From contig NZ_JACEGD010000004.1 of NCBI RefSeq assembly GCF_016031635.1, positions 62,001 to 126,000 on the forward strand: a DNA stretch of 64,000 bases, given 5' to 3'. The notes below the pieces were generated by a model that had not been told where the DNA came from, ran no database searches, and worked only from the letters and a program-made list of their open reading frames with translations. Position numbers and translations under genes: made by a program. Of this stretch, positions 8,603 through 17,562 are shown piece by piece (the stretch's first letter is position 1; each line of letters opens with the position of its first letter). The DNA comes from Bradyrhizobium diversitatis (GTDB taxonomy: Bacteria; Pseudomonadota; Alphaproteobacteria; Rhizobiales; Xanthobacteraceae).

Positions 8603-10804
8603 ATGAACGCCTATGTCGGAACACCAACGTCGCGCGTCGACGGCCGGGCCAAGGTCACTGGAGCTGCGAAATATGCCGGCGAGTTCACCGCCGAGGGCCT
8701 GGTCCATGGTTTCGTGGTGGAGGCCACCATACCCCGCGGTCGTATCGTGCGGCTCGACACCGGCGAGGCGCTGAAGGTGGCCGGAGTGCTCGACGTGCTC
8801 ACGCACACCAATCGTCCTTCCCTCGCCGACAAGGACGAGGCCTGGAAGGACGAGGTGGCCCCGGAAGGTTCGCCGTTCCGGCCGCTATATGACGACTTGA
8901 TCAGGTTCAACGGACAGCCGATAGCTCTCGTTGTTGCCGAAGAATGGGAGACCGCGAAGTTCGCCGCAACACTGGTGCGGATCGACTACGAGCAGGATGG
9001 GTTTGCAACCGATCTCGAGGCCGAGCGCGGCAGTGCCCGGGAGATGGACAAGCCGCACGAGCCCCGCGGCGACGCCAAAGCAGCGCTTGCGGCCGCACCC
9101 CTGCGGCACGAAGCGGACTACCTCATTCCGACCGAGCATCACAATCCGATGGAGCTCTATGCGACGACGACGGTCTGGGAAAGCGACGGCAAGCTCACGG
9201 TCTACGACAAGACCCAAGGCGTCCAGAACGTTCAAAAGTTCCTCTGCGGTGTGTTCGACAAGAAACCGGAGGAGATCCGCGTGCTTTCGCCCTATGTCGG
9301 CGGCGCATTCGGCTCCGGCCTGCGACCGCAATACCAGGTGGTGCTGGCGACACTGGCCGCCCTCGCACTTAAGCGCTCCGTCCGCGTCGTGCTGACACGG
9401 CAGCAGATGTATGGGCTGGGCTATCGCCCGATGACCATCGAGCATGTCGCGCTCGGGGCAAGGCCCGACGGCACCCTTGATGCCGTCAGCCACGAAGCCA
9501 TTGCCGTTACCTCACGCTACGAGGATTTTTCGCGCAATGACACCGGCTGGGCCGAGCAGCTTTACAAGAGCCCCAACAGCCACTTTTCCCACAAGCTGGT
9601 CGACCTCGACGTCTCGACGCCCTGCGACATGCGCGCGCCCGGCGCGGCAACGGGCGTCTTGGCGCTCGAATGCGCCATGGACGAACTGGCCGTCGCGCTT
9701 AAGCTGGATCCGATCGAGCTGCGCCTGAAGTGCTATTCGGATCGCGACCAAAGCGAAGACCTCCCCTACACCAGCAAGCAGTTGCGCGAATGCTACGCCC
9801 GCGGCGCGGAAGCCTTCGGCTGGGCCCGGCGCGCCCCCGCCCCGCGCTCCATGCGCGACGGCAAGGAACTGATCGGCTGGGGCATGGCGACGGGAGTGTG
9901 GGAGGCGCTGCAGATGCCGGTCGCCGTCCGGATCGTCCTGACGGCCAACGGCCATGCCGAGGTCTCCTGCGCCGCCTCCGATATCGGCACCGGCACGTAC
10001 ACCATCGTGGCGCAAGTCGCGGCCGATGCTCTCGGGCTGCCGATCGAGAACATCAGCGTCAGGCTCGCCGATTCGACCTTGCCGCAGGCCCCCGTCGAGG
10101 GCGGCTCCTGGATGGCGGCGTCCAGCGCGCATGCTGTGCTGGGAGCGGCCGAAGACATTCGCCAGGAGCTCGCACGTCTTGCAAAGGCGATGCCAGGCTC
10201 GCCGCTCGCCAACCTCGACGCCGCCGACGTGACCTTGGTTGACGGGATGATCGCCAGCGACGGCAAGGACGGGGCTGCCGTCTCGATTGCGGATGTGATG
10301 CGCCACAGCAAGCTCGAGCGGATCGAAAAGGAGAAGCTCAACCAGTTCACGGAGGACAAATCGCATGCCCGCAACACGCATTCGGCGGTTTTCGCGGAGG
10401 TGAAGGTCGACGAAGAGCTGGGTGTCATCCGCGTCACGCGGGTCGTGAGCGCGGTGGCTGCCGGCCGCATCCTGAACACCAAGACGGGCCGCAGTCAGAT
10501 CATGGGCAGCGTGGTCTGGGGGATCGGGATGGCGCTGCACGAGGAGACGATGATGGATCACCGCTTCGGCCGCATCATGAATGCGAACATCGCCGAATAC
10601 CACATTCCCGTGAACGCCGACATTCACGACATCGACGTCATTTTCGTCGATGAGCCCGACAGCCGGATCAATAGGATGGGCATCAAGGGTCTCGGCGAGA
10701 TCGGCATCGTCGGCGTGCCTGCGGCGATCGCAAACGCCGTCTATCACGCCACCGGCAAGCGCATCCGCCGCTTCCCGATCACGCTGGACAAGCTGCTGGA
10801 CTGA
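8603..10804 (+). CDS. Molybdopterin-binding catalytic subunit, aldehyde oxidoreductase (PaoC-like)
   Basis: 733-residue large subunit of the xanthine oxidase family, hydroxylating aldehydes (or N-heterocycles) to acids with water as oxygen donor. The N-terminal domain starts SRVDGRAKVTGAAKYAGEF. Moco-binding segments include VGGAFGSGLRPQYQ and the PVEGGSWMAASSAH loop. The catalytic glutamate is E699 in KGLGEIGIVGVP. It lies 7 bases after the FAD subunit. The order small, medium, large and the Fe-S insertion in the FAD subunit favour an aldehyde oxidoreductase over a purine dehydrogenase. No dedicated cofactor chaperone gene (xdhC/paoD type) follows in this window. Confidence 0.93.
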   Translation: MNAYVGTPTSRVDGRAKVTGAAKYAGEFTAEGLVHGFVVEATIPRGRIVRLDTGEALKVAGVLDVLTHTNRPSLADKDEAWKDEVAPEGSPFRPLYDDLIRFNGQPIALVVAEEWETAKFAATLVRIDYEQDGFATDLEAERGSAREMDKPHEPRGDAKAALAAAPLRHEADYLIPTEHHNPMELYATTTVWESDGKLTVYDKTQGVQNVQKFLCGVFDKKPEEIRVLSPYVGGAFGSGLRPQYQVVLATLAALALKRSVRVVLTRQQMYGLGYRPMTIEHVALGARPDGTLDAVSHEAIAVTSRYEDFSRNDTGWAEQLYKSPNSHFSHKLVDLDVSTPCDMRAPGAATGVLALECAMDELAVALKLDPIELRLKCYSDRDQSEDLPYTSKQLRECYARGAEAFGWARRAPAPRSMRDGKELIGWGMATGVWEALQMPVAVRIVLTANGHAEVSCAASDIGTGTYTIVAQVAADALGLPIENISVRLADSTLPQAPVEGGSWMAASSAHAVLGAAEDIRQELARLAKAMPGSPLANLDAADVTLVDGMIASDGKDGAAVSIADVMRHSKLERIEKEKLNQFTEDKSHARNTHSAVFAEVKVDEELGVIRVTRVVSAVAAGRILNTKTGRSQIMGSVVWGIGMALHEETMMDHRFGRIMNANIAEYHIPVNADIHDIDVIFVDEPDSRINRMGIKGLGEIGIVGVPAAIANAVYHATGKRIRRFPITLDKLLD

Positions 10805-10904
10805 GGGCCGCAAACACGCGAACATTCCCGCGGCACTCGGGTGTGTCATCCAACTGTCATCGAATGTGCCGAGAGCTGTGTCTCTGCCACATTCGGGACT
10901 CGAC

Positions 10905-13262
10905 ATGGACTATTTCAAGCGCTTCAACTTCCTGTTCGCAGCACCAATGTTCGACGCCGACGACCTCGAAGGCGTTCGCTTCAACCAGATCATCGAGGAG
11001 ATCCAGCGCTCCGGATTCGAGGTGGTCCGGGCCCGCAAGCTGGAGGATGCCGAGATGGCCGTGCAGACCGATGCGGCGATCGGCTGCATGGTGGTCGACT
11101 GGGGCAAGAAGGGTCTCGAAGGCAAGACCTCGGCGCTGATCAATCTGATGCGCCGCCGGGGCCTCGACTTCCCCATCATCCTCCTGATCCGTCGCAAGCG
11201 GTTCGAGGATCTGCCGGTCGAGGTGCTCGATTTCATCGATGGCTATGTCTTTCTGTCCGAGGAGACGCCGCCCTTCATCGCCAAGAACCTGATCAGCCGT
11301 CTCAAGCAATATGCCGAGACGCTGAAGACCCCGTTCTTCGGCGCGCTGGTCGACTATGCCGAGGAAGGCAACCAGCTCTGGACCTGTCCTGGCCATAACG
11401 GCGGCGTGTTCTACAACCGCAGCCCGATCGGGCGCGTGTTCGTCGAGCATCTCGGCGAATCCGTGTTCCGTGACGACCTCGACAATTCCGTGCTCGATCT
11501 CGGCGACCTCCTCACCCATGAAGGCCCGGCGCTGAAGGCGCAGAAGGAAGCGGCCCAGATCTTTGGCGCCGAAAAGACCTATTTCGTGCTCAACGGCACC
11601 TCGACGTCGAACAAGGTCGCACTCGGCGCCCTCGTCACCGACGGTGACCTCGTGCTGTTCGACCGCAACAACCACAAGGCCGCCCATCACGGCGCTCTGA
11701 TGATCAGTGGCGGCGTCCCCATCTACGTCCCGACCGTCCGCAATGCCTGGGGCCTGATCGGCCCGATGCGCTGGGACATGCTCGACGAGAAGGCCCTGCG
11801 CGAGGCCATCCGCAACCATCCGCTGGTCGGGGACCGCGACGCCTGGCGCAAGGAGCGTCCGTTCCGCGTCGCCGTGGTCGAGCAGTGCACCTATGACGGC
11901 TCGATCCACAGCGCCGAGATGATCCTGAAGCGCATCGGCCATCTCTGCGAATACATCCTGTTCGACGAGGCCTGGGCCGGCTTCATGAAATTCCATCCGC
12001 TCTATGCCGGGCGCTTCGCCATGGGCCTGGCCAATCTCCCTCCTGAGGCGCCCGGCATCATCGCGACGCAGTCGACCCACAAGCAGCTGGCGAGCTTCTC
12101 GCAAGCCTCGCAGATCCACGTCAAGGATCGTCACATCCGCGGCCAGAAGCGGCGTGTCGAGCACCGCCGCTTCAACGAAAGCTTCATGCAGCACGCATCG
12201 ACGTCCCCCTTCTATCCGCTGTTCGCCTCGCTCGACGTCGGTGCGCAGATGATGAAGGGTCGTTCCGGCGAAGTGCTGTGGGACGACACGATCCGGCTCG
12301 GCATCGAGCTGCGCAAGAAGATCAGGGCAATGCGCCGGGAGTTCGAGGAGAAGGAGCAAAATCCGGAGCGGCGCTGGTTCTTCGAGCCCTTCGTTCCCGA
12401 TCGGGTCGCCATTCCCGATGTCAGCCGCCCCGGCGCCGCGCACAATGTCGCCTGGGAGACGCTCTCCACCGACGAGCTCGCGACCAATCCCGCGCTGTGG
12501 CAGCTCTCTCCGGACACCAACTGGCACGGCTTTCCCGATCTCGCGGAAGGCTTTGCCATGACCGATCCGAACAAGCTGACCTTGCTCACCCCCGGATTCG
12601 ATCGTGCGACCGGCGCCTATGCCGAGCACGGCATCCCCGCACCGGTAGTCGCGCAATATCTGCGCGAAAACCGCATCGTCCCCGAGAAGAACGACCTCAA
12701 CTCCCTGCTCTTCCTGCTCACGCCCGGCGTTGAGGCGAGCAAGGCCGGCACGCTGATCTCCGGCCTCGTCGCATTCAAGAGGCTGCATGACGACAATGCG
12801 TTGCTGGCCGACGCGATCCCGGAATTCCATCAGCGGCGACGGGCGCGCTACGCAGGTGTGCGTCTGCGCGATCTCTGCGGCGAGATGCACCGCTTCTTCC
12901 GCGCCGCCGACGTCAGCGCACTCCAGGCGAGGCAGTTCATGCCCGAGCACATGCCCGAGATCGCAATGTCGCCCCGCGATGCCGCGCGCTATCTATTCCG
13001 CAACGATGTCGACTATCTGCCGATCGAGGCGATCGCCGGCCGCATCGCCACCACACCGTTCGTGGTCTATCCGCCCGGCATCGCCACCATCGTGCCCGGC
13101 GAGCGGCTGACGGAGCGGGCCAAACCCATGATCGATTATCTCAAGATGTTCGAGACCTGCTTCAACACGTTCCCGGGCTTCGACGTCGAGATCCAGGGGG
13201 TCTACAAGGAGGTCGATGCGAACGGGCGCATCGGGCTCTACACTTACGTGGTCGCCGAGTAG
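10905..13262 (+). CDS. Orn/Lys/Arg decarboxylase, biodegradative family
   Basis: PLP-dependent decarboxylase of basic amino acids, forming the corresponding polyamine or agmatine and consuming a proton. Starting at ATG 10905 it has 785 residues: an N-terminal response-regulator-like wing domain (about 1-130), the PLP core and a C-terminal domain. The Schiff-base lysine is K393 in STHKQLASFSQ. The sequences WTCPGHNGGVFYNRSPIG and DEAWAGFMKFHP are family hallmarks. Whether arginine, lysine or ornithine is the substrate cannot be decided from the sequence. The open frame extends 255 bases upstream but that part overlaps the molybdenum subunit gene. Confidence 0.92.
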   Translation: MDYFKRFNFLFAAPMFDADDLEGVRFNQIIEEIQRSGFEVVRARKLEDAEMAVQTDAAIGCMVVDWGKKGLEGKTSALINLMRRRGLDFPIILLIRRKRFEDLPVEVLDFIDGYVFLSEETPPFIAKNLISRLKQYAETLKTPFFGALVDYAEEGNQLWTCPGHNGGVFYNRSPIGRVFVEHLGESVFRDDLDNSVLDLGDLLTHEGPALKAQKEAAQIFGAEKTYFVLNGTSTSNKVALGALVTDGDLVLFDRNNHKAAHHGALMISGGVPIYVPTVRNAWGLIGPMRWDMLDEKALREAIRNHPLVGDRDAWRKERPFRVAVVEQCTYDGSIHSAEMILKRIGHLCEYILFDEAWAGFMKFHPLYAGRFAMGLANLPPEAPGIIATQSTHKQLASFSQASQIHVKDRHIRGQKRRVEHRRFNESFMQHASTSPFYPLFASLDVGAQMMKGRSGEVLWDDTIRLGIELRKKIRAMRREFEEKEQNPERRWFFEPFVPDRVAIPDVSRPGAAHNVAWETLSTDELATNPALWQLSPDTNWHGFPDLAEGFAMTDPNKLTLLTPGFDRATGAYAEHGIPAPVVAQYLRENRIVPEKNDLNSLLFLLTPGVEASKAGTLISGLVAFKRLHDDNALLADAIPEFHQRRRARYAGVRLRDLCGEMHRFFRAADVSALQARQFMPEHMPEIAMSPRDAARYLFRNDVDYLPIEAIAGRIATTPFVVYPPGIATIVPGERLTERAKPMIDYLKMFETCFNTFPGFDVEIQGVYKEVDANGRIGLYTYVVAE

Positions 13263-13267
13263 TGCCG

Positions 13268-13843
13268 ATGAACGAAACAGCTGCGCGCACGAGTGATGAA
13301 CCCGTCCTGGTCAGGCCGTCACGCGAAAGCGATGTCGAAGCGATGCTGGCGATCTATCGCCACCACGCCCGCAATGGTGTGCCGCGCGACGTCGAGGGAA
13401 CCGGTGCGCCGGAGCCGGATGATTTGCGCGAGCGGCGCAAGAACCTGAAGCAGACCCGCCTGCCGCATCTGGTCGCGACCTATCGCGGCGAGGTCGTCGG
13501 CTATGCCTATGCCGTGCTGTTCCGCAAGCGTCCCGCCTATCGGTACACGGCCAAGCACTCGATCTATGTCCACCACGCCCATCTCGGCCGCGGAGTCGGA
13601 CGGCTGCTGCTCCAGGAATTGATCGATGCCTGTGCGGCGGCCGGCTTCCGCCAGATGATCGGCTATATCGATGCCGACAACGCGCCCTCGCTGACACTAC
13701 ACGAAAAATTCGGCTTCGCGCGCGCCGGCCTGCTTTGCGGCGTCGCCTATCGCCACGGCCGCTGGTCCGACACCGTGATGGTGCAACGATCGCTCGGCGC
13801 CGGGACGACAACACCTCCGCCCATCATGACGCCGGGCCGGTAG
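13268..13843 (+). CDS. GNAT family N-acetyltransferase, phosphinothricin acetyltransferase-like
   Basis: 191 residues with the GNAT fold: LVRPSRESDVEAMLAIYRHH at the start, the acetyl-CoA pyrophosphate loop HHAHLGRGVGRLLLQEL in the middle and LHEKFGFARAGLL near the end, the pattern of the PAT/Bar subgroup. Members acetylate small amines such as phosphinothricin or methionine sulfoximine. ATG 13268 is used; a GTG at 13262 overlaps the decarboxylase stop. The 5-base spacing to the decarboxylase suggests one transcript, so the amine product could be the acetylation substrate (inference). Confidence 0.86.
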   Translation: MNETAARTSDEPVLVRPSRESDVEAMLAIYRHHARNGVPRDVEGTGAPEPDDLRERRKNLKQTRLPHLVATYRGEVVGYAYAVLFRKRPAYRYTAKHSIYVHHAHLGRGVGRLLLQELIDACAAAGFRQMIGYIDADNAPSLTLHEKFGFARAGLLCGVAYRHGRWSDTVMVQRSLGAGTTTPPPIMTPGR

Positions 13844-13846
13844 GCC

Positions 13847-14059
13847 TTACGACGGAAAGTCGGCCGGTCTCACATGGATGCGGTCGGCATGCAACGACCA
13901 GTCGTGCAATGCCTGTTCCTTGCAGAATCTTGCTTTCGCCCGCTCCTTGGCCTCATTCTCGTCGGCGGCATCGATCTCGAGCGTACCCTGACAAACCTCG
14001 CTCTGTCGGCCGTATTCGCCGAGCACGTTCTTCATGAACCTGACGACATAAGTAGCCAT
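13847..14059 (-). CDS. Small conserved hypothetical protein (70 aa)
   Basis: 70 residues beginning MATYVVRFMKNVLGEYGRQ, containing an acidic stretch (IDAADENEAKERAKARFC) and ending in HVRPADFPS. The ribosome site AGGAGGT lies 4-5 bases before the ATG, which makes it a credible gene. No signal peptide or membrane segment. The alternating pattern looks like a small alpha/beta protein. It converges on the acetyltransferase with a 3-base gap. No function can be assigned. Confidence 0.75.
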   Translation of the reverse strand: MATYVVRFMKNVLGEYGRQSEVCQGTLEIDAADENEAKERAKARFCKEQALHDWSLHADRIHVRPADFPS

Positions 14060-14449
14060 GGGACCTCCTGCTGCCCTCGCAGCACTCTAGTCCCATTTAG
14101 GGCGGAGCGGGGAAGGAGATTTTGACGCGGATCAAGGCGGAACAGACAATCCATTGCGGAACCTGCCGGCCGGGGATACGCCGGAATACCGGCCGCCCCC
14201 CGCGAGGATCTTGCCTTGCACCTCGTCTCCGACACCGAAGTCACGAAAGTTCCGACGTTTCCGATCCTCATGCCGCGCTGCACGAGGCCCATCGCCGGTC
14301 TACCCGAACTTGGTGCCGAGCTACTTGAACACGGCCTCGCACGTCATGTGGTCGAGATGGCCACCGCCCGCGTTCCTGTGCCCTGGCATCCATCTCGCCG
14401 GTAGAGGTGGACGAGCGAAGGCAGGCGGGACAGAGCCGACATCAAACCA
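14060..14449. other. Intergenic stretch without a recognisable gene
   Basis: About 390 bases between two minus-strand genes. It should hold the promoter of the 70-aa protein near its left end. A 62-codon plus-strand frame (14216-14404) and a 112-codon frame (14154-14492) are open but have no recognisable motif and no good ribosome site, and I do not call them. No repeat or RNA gene was recognised here. Confidence 0.4.
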
Positions 14450-14899
14450 TCACGTCGTGATGTCGAGCAGCGACTCCGTCGTCTCCGAGTAGGCCTGAAT
14501 GACCTTCGTATTGGCGATGAAGCTGTACTTTGCGGCCGCCAGCTCGGCGAATTCGCGGGTGATATCGACATTCGGCGCCGCGACCAAGCCGTCCTGGTTT
14601 GCGAAGGGGGCGCCCGGGTCGGATTGTGCGATATAGCTCGGCGAAACCGTCGACACGACCGCTTTCGTGCCGCCTGGCATCGAGCCACTCGATTGGTCGA
14701 CCTGATCGACGCGCAACGGCACATAAGCCGCGGGATAAGTCGAGTTCGTGCTCGAGCTGGCTGCACCGGCCGACGTGTCCGATCCGCCTGATGCTGGCAG
14801 CGGCCCGGTCGTGCGGACGTTGGCGATATTGCTCGCGGCCACGTTCACGCGCAAACTTGCCGCAGAAAGTCCGGATGTCGCGATCGAAAAGATGCTCAT
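14450..14899 (-). CDS. Flagellar basal-body rod protein FlgC-like, isolated gene
   Basis: 149 residues. The N-terminus (MSIFSIATSGLSAASLRVNV, then AASNIANVRTTG) is the flagellar rod/hook N-terminal motif, and the C-terminus (FAELAAAKYSFIANTKVIQA) is the matching C-terminal helix of rod and hook proteins. These two ends form the coiled-coil D0 domain. The centre is rich in Ser, Gly and Ala and holds no recognisable domain. Genuine FlgC is about 130-140 residues and sits among other flagellar genes; none is nearby here, so this is an orphan paralogue or a divergent basal-body component. Confidence 0.75.
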   Translation of the reverse strand: MSIFSIATSGLSAASLRVNVAASNIANVRTTGPLPASGGSDTSAGAASSSTNSTYPAAYVPLRVDQVDQSSGSMPGGTKAVVSTVSPSYIAQSDPGAPFANQDGLVAAPNVDITREFAELAAAKYSFIANTKVIQAYSETTESLLDITT

Positions 14900-15023
14900 G
14901 GACTTTCAACTACAGGACAAGTGATACGCGTTCACTTACCCGATCGATAAGATGCGGCGCTTTGGCTTTCTATCGTGGTAACCAATGATCGGAGCGCAAT
15001 CCAACCTGGCGCGGCCGGCCCCT

Positions 15024-16073
15024 TTACCCGGGCATCACACCAAAAGCCTGCTTGAAGCGCTCCGCATAGCGCGGCCAGACTTCGGGATTGATCACGCGCG
15101 GCGGGCGCTTGCCGTCGAGCACATCCAGCACCTGCTCGGCGGCGATGCGGCCCATGTTCTGGCGTGCCTCGATGGTGACGCCTGCCGTGTGCGGGCTCGC
15201 CAGCACGTTGTCGAACTGGAGCAGCGGATGCTCCGGCGGCGGTGGCTCCTTGGACCAGACGTCGAGGCCGGCACCCGCAATGCGCTTGTCGCGCAGCGCC
15301 TGAAGCAACGCGTCCTCGTCGTGGATGAACCCGCGCGCCGTGGTGATGAAATAGGCATGCGGCTGCATCAGCGCGAATTCACGCACGCTGATCATGTTCC
15401 GGCTGCCCTTGTTCAGCGGGCAGGAGATCGAGACGAAATCGGCGCGGCGCAGGAGCTCGTCGAGCTCGACCTTCTCCCCGCCCCGCTCCGCCATCACTTC
15501 GGCCGACAAATACGGGTCGTAGGCCAGCACCGTCATGCCGAGCAGGCCCTTGCACAGGGCGGCGATGCGCCGGCCGACATTCCCGAGGCCGATGATGCCG
15601 ATGGTCTTGCCCTCGACCTCATTGCCGACAAGTTCGTTGCGGTTGACGTCGCGCTCGCGGCGCAGGCGGCGATCCGACTGGATGATGCGCTTGGACAACG
15701 TCAACATCATCGCCAGCGCATGCTCGGCAACCGAATGGGCATTGCCGCCGGACTGGTTGACGACCAGCACCCCCGCGTCCGTGCAGGCCTCGACGTCAAC
15801 AGGGTCGAAGCCCGCGCCATTGCTGGAGACCAGCAGCAATTTTGGCGTCCGCTTCAGAAAGGCGGCATCGACGTGGAAATGCGGCGCCAGTTCGTCGCGG
15901 GCCGCGCCGATCTGGTAGACATGGGCCGCGCTCAGGATCGGCGCATAGAAATCTTCAGGGCTCTCGTTCTCGATGCGATCGAGCCGGACGTCGGGCCGCG
16001 CCTTCAGAATGTCGATGTAGATCGGATTGGCGAGGTATTTGACGTAGAAGACGCGCTTGTTGTTGACGGACAT
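15024..16073 (-). CDS. D-isomer-specific 2-hydroxyacid dehydrogenase
   Basis: NAD(P)-dependent oxidoreductase interconverting a 2-hydroxyacid and a 2-oxoacid. 349 residues with the catalytic domain split around the nucleotide domain. The Rossmann motif is GIIGLGNVGRRIAALC. The catalytic Arg is in TTARGFIHDEDALLQAL, Glu in LDVWSKEPPP and His in LASPHTAGVTIEARQN. It resembles phosphoglycerate or hydroxypyruvate dehydrogenases. It diverges, across 241 bp, from a two-gene ThDP decarboxylase that would act on 2-oxoacids, so the two may form one pathway (sulfolactate or phosphonate type is one option; inference). Confidence 0.9.
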   Translation of the reverse strand: MSVNNKRVFYVKYLANPIYIDILKARPDVRLDRIENESPEDFYAPILSAAHVYQIGAARDELAPHFHVDAAFLKRTPKLLLVSSNGAGFDPVDVEACTDAGVLVVNQSGGNAHSVAEHALAMMLTLSKRIIQSDRRLRRERDVNRNELVGNEVEGKTIGIIGLGNVGRRIAALCKGLLGMTVLAYDPYLSAEVMAERGGEKVELDELLRRADFVSISCPLNKGSRNMISVREFALMQPHAYFITTARGFIHDEDALLQALRDKRIAGAGLDVWSKEPPPPEHPLLQFDNVLASPHTAGVTIEARQNMGRIAAEQVLDVLDGKRPPRVINPEVWPRYAERFKQAFGVMPG

Positions 16074-16314
16074 CAGGACCCTTCAGGCTCGCTCGCGAGG
16101 GAGCTCGACAAGGTCGGCGCGACGCGCTGCCTCCGGTGCTTCCTCCCGTTTCTTCATTGCCGCACTTATGACATGGCGGAGCCGGCCACGGCAGGCCTTC
16201 TGGCGCAGATCACGGTGCCGGCGCGGACATGTTGACAATCCCACTGCCTGCGTCAAGTTCGGCGGATCGCCGCGACGGCCAGAAAGAAGCAGGCGCGGCT
16301 GAAGGGAGAACGCA

Positions 16315-16881
16315 ATGGCGATTGCGGAACAACGGACCTCGCCCCAGGCGGCGCAAGGCTCCGGTGAAGGAAACTGGCACGGCATCGTCCTGCAAACGTT
16401 GAAGCGGAACGAGATCAGCCTCATTCCCTACGTGCCCGACCGCGTGCTGACGCCGCTGATCAAGAACCTGCACGCCGATCCCTTCTTCACCACCTTTGCC
16501 ACCGCCCGCGAGGAGGAAGCGGTTGGCATCGTCTCCGGCGCCTGGATGGGCGGACGACGCGGGGCGGTGCTGATGCAGACCTCCGGCTTTGCCACGCTGG
16601 CCAACGTGCTGGCCTCGCTCGCGGTGCCCTACCAGATCCCGCTGATCATGTTCGTGTCCGAGCGCGGCACGCTCGGCGAGTTCAACTACGGCCAGTCGCT
16701 GGTCTGCCGGACCATGCGCCCGGTGCTCGATTCGCTGGCGCTGGAGCACCACACCATCACCCGGCTCGACGAGCTCGAATTCATCACGGACCGCTCGATC
16801 AAGCAGGCCGTCACCACGCAGGCGCCGGTGGCGTTGATCCTCAACCCGCTGCTTACGGGCGGCAAGGTCTTCGACAAGTGA
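16315..16881 (+). CDS. ThDP-dependent decarboxylase, N-terminal (alpha) subunit, sulfopyruvate/phosphonopyruvate decarboxylase type
   Basis: 188 residues equal to the pyrimidine-binding half of a thiamine diphosphate enzyme, including the catalytic glutamate region TAREEEAVGIVSGAWMGG and LMQTSGFATLANVLASLA. The C-terminal ThDP-pyrophosphate half is encoded by the next gene, as in sulfopyruvate decarboxylase (ComD/ComE) and related phosphonopyruvate enzymes. The ribosome site GGGAGAACGCA precedes ATG 16315. Substrate specificity is not determined; 2-oxoacids with an anionic C3 group are likely from family knowledge. Confidence 0.85.
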   Translation: MAIAEQRTSPQAAQGSGEGNWHGIVLQTLKRNEISLIPYVPDRVLTPLIKNLHADPFFTTFATAREEEAVGIVSGAWMGGRRGAVLMQTSGFATLANVLASLAVPYQIPLIMFVSERGTLGEFNYGQSLVCRTMRPVLDSLALEHHTITRLDELEFITDRSIKQAVTTQAPVALILNPLLTGGKVFDK

Positions 16882-16889
16882 GGCCGGTC

Positions 16890-17486
16890 ATGAACACGCG
16901 CAACACCAAGGTCATGAACCGCTTTGACGTCACCTCGCGCCTCATCGCGAAGCTCAAGCACGAGGAAGCCGTGATCGGCGGCATCGGCAACTCCAATTTC
17001 GATCTCTGGGCCGCCGGCCACCGCCCGCAGAATTTCTACATGCTGGGCAGCATGGGGCTCGCCTTTCCGATCGCGCTCGGGGTGGCGCTGGCGCAGCCCG
17101 GCCGTCGCGTCTTCGCACTCGAAGGCGACGGCTCGCTGCTGATGCAGCTCGGCGCGCTGTCGACGATTGCAGCCCTGAAGCCGAAAAACCTGACGATGAT
17201 CGTGATGGACAACGGCGTCTATCAAATCACCGGCGCGCAACCGACACCGGCAGCTGGTATCGCCGACATCGTCGCCATCGCCATCGGCTCCGGCCTCGCC
17301 AACAGCGCCTGGGCCGCCGACGAGGAGGACTTCGAGCGACTGGTCGACGAGGCGATGGCAACAACCGAGCCGGGCCTGATCGCAGTCCGGATCGACGACA
17401 AGCCGGGCGTGGGCACCACCCGCCGCGACCCCGTGCAGATCCGGGAACGCTTCATGCACGGCCTCGGCGTGCGCGAGCCACTTTAA
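16890..17486 (+). CDS. ThDP-dependent decarboxylase, C-terminal (beta) subunit
   Basis: 198 residues forming the pyrophosphate-binding half of a ThDP enzyme. The metal-cofactor motif is LEGDGSLLMQLGALS to MDNGVYQITG (GDG followed about 27 residues later by DNG). It has no pyrimidine domain, so it must pair with the product of 16315-16881. Two starts are possible: GTG 16878 overlapping the previous stop, or ATG 16890 with GAGG six bases upstream; the latter is used. Either way the genes are coupled. Likely activity: decarboxylation of sulfopyruvate, phosphonopyruvate or a similar 2-oxoacid. Confidence 0.85.
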   Translation: MNTRNTKVMNRFDVTSRLIAKLKHEEAVIGGIGNSNFDLWAAGHRPQNFYMLGSMGLAFPIALGVALAQPGRRVFALEGDGSLLMQLGALSTIAALKPKNLTMIVMDNGVYQITGAQPTPAAGIADIVAIAIGSGLANSAWAADEEDFERLVDEAMATTEPGLIAVRIDDKPGVGTTRRDPVQIRERFMHGLGVREPL

Positions 17487-17562
17487 CATTTTGTCATTAA
17501 CTACACGGCGATCTGATGCCGACCTCGCGACAACCCCGCCAGATCCGTGCTAAGCGATCCGG

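Noticed and set aside
10857..12950. 697-codon open frame on the minus strand
   Set aside because: Antisense shadow of the decarboxylase gene caused by high GC at third positions; no domain or ribosome site.
14154..14492. 112-codon plus-strand frame in the 14.1-14.45 kb gap
   Set aside because: No ribosome site, no motif, and it overlaps the 3' end of the flagellar-like gene.
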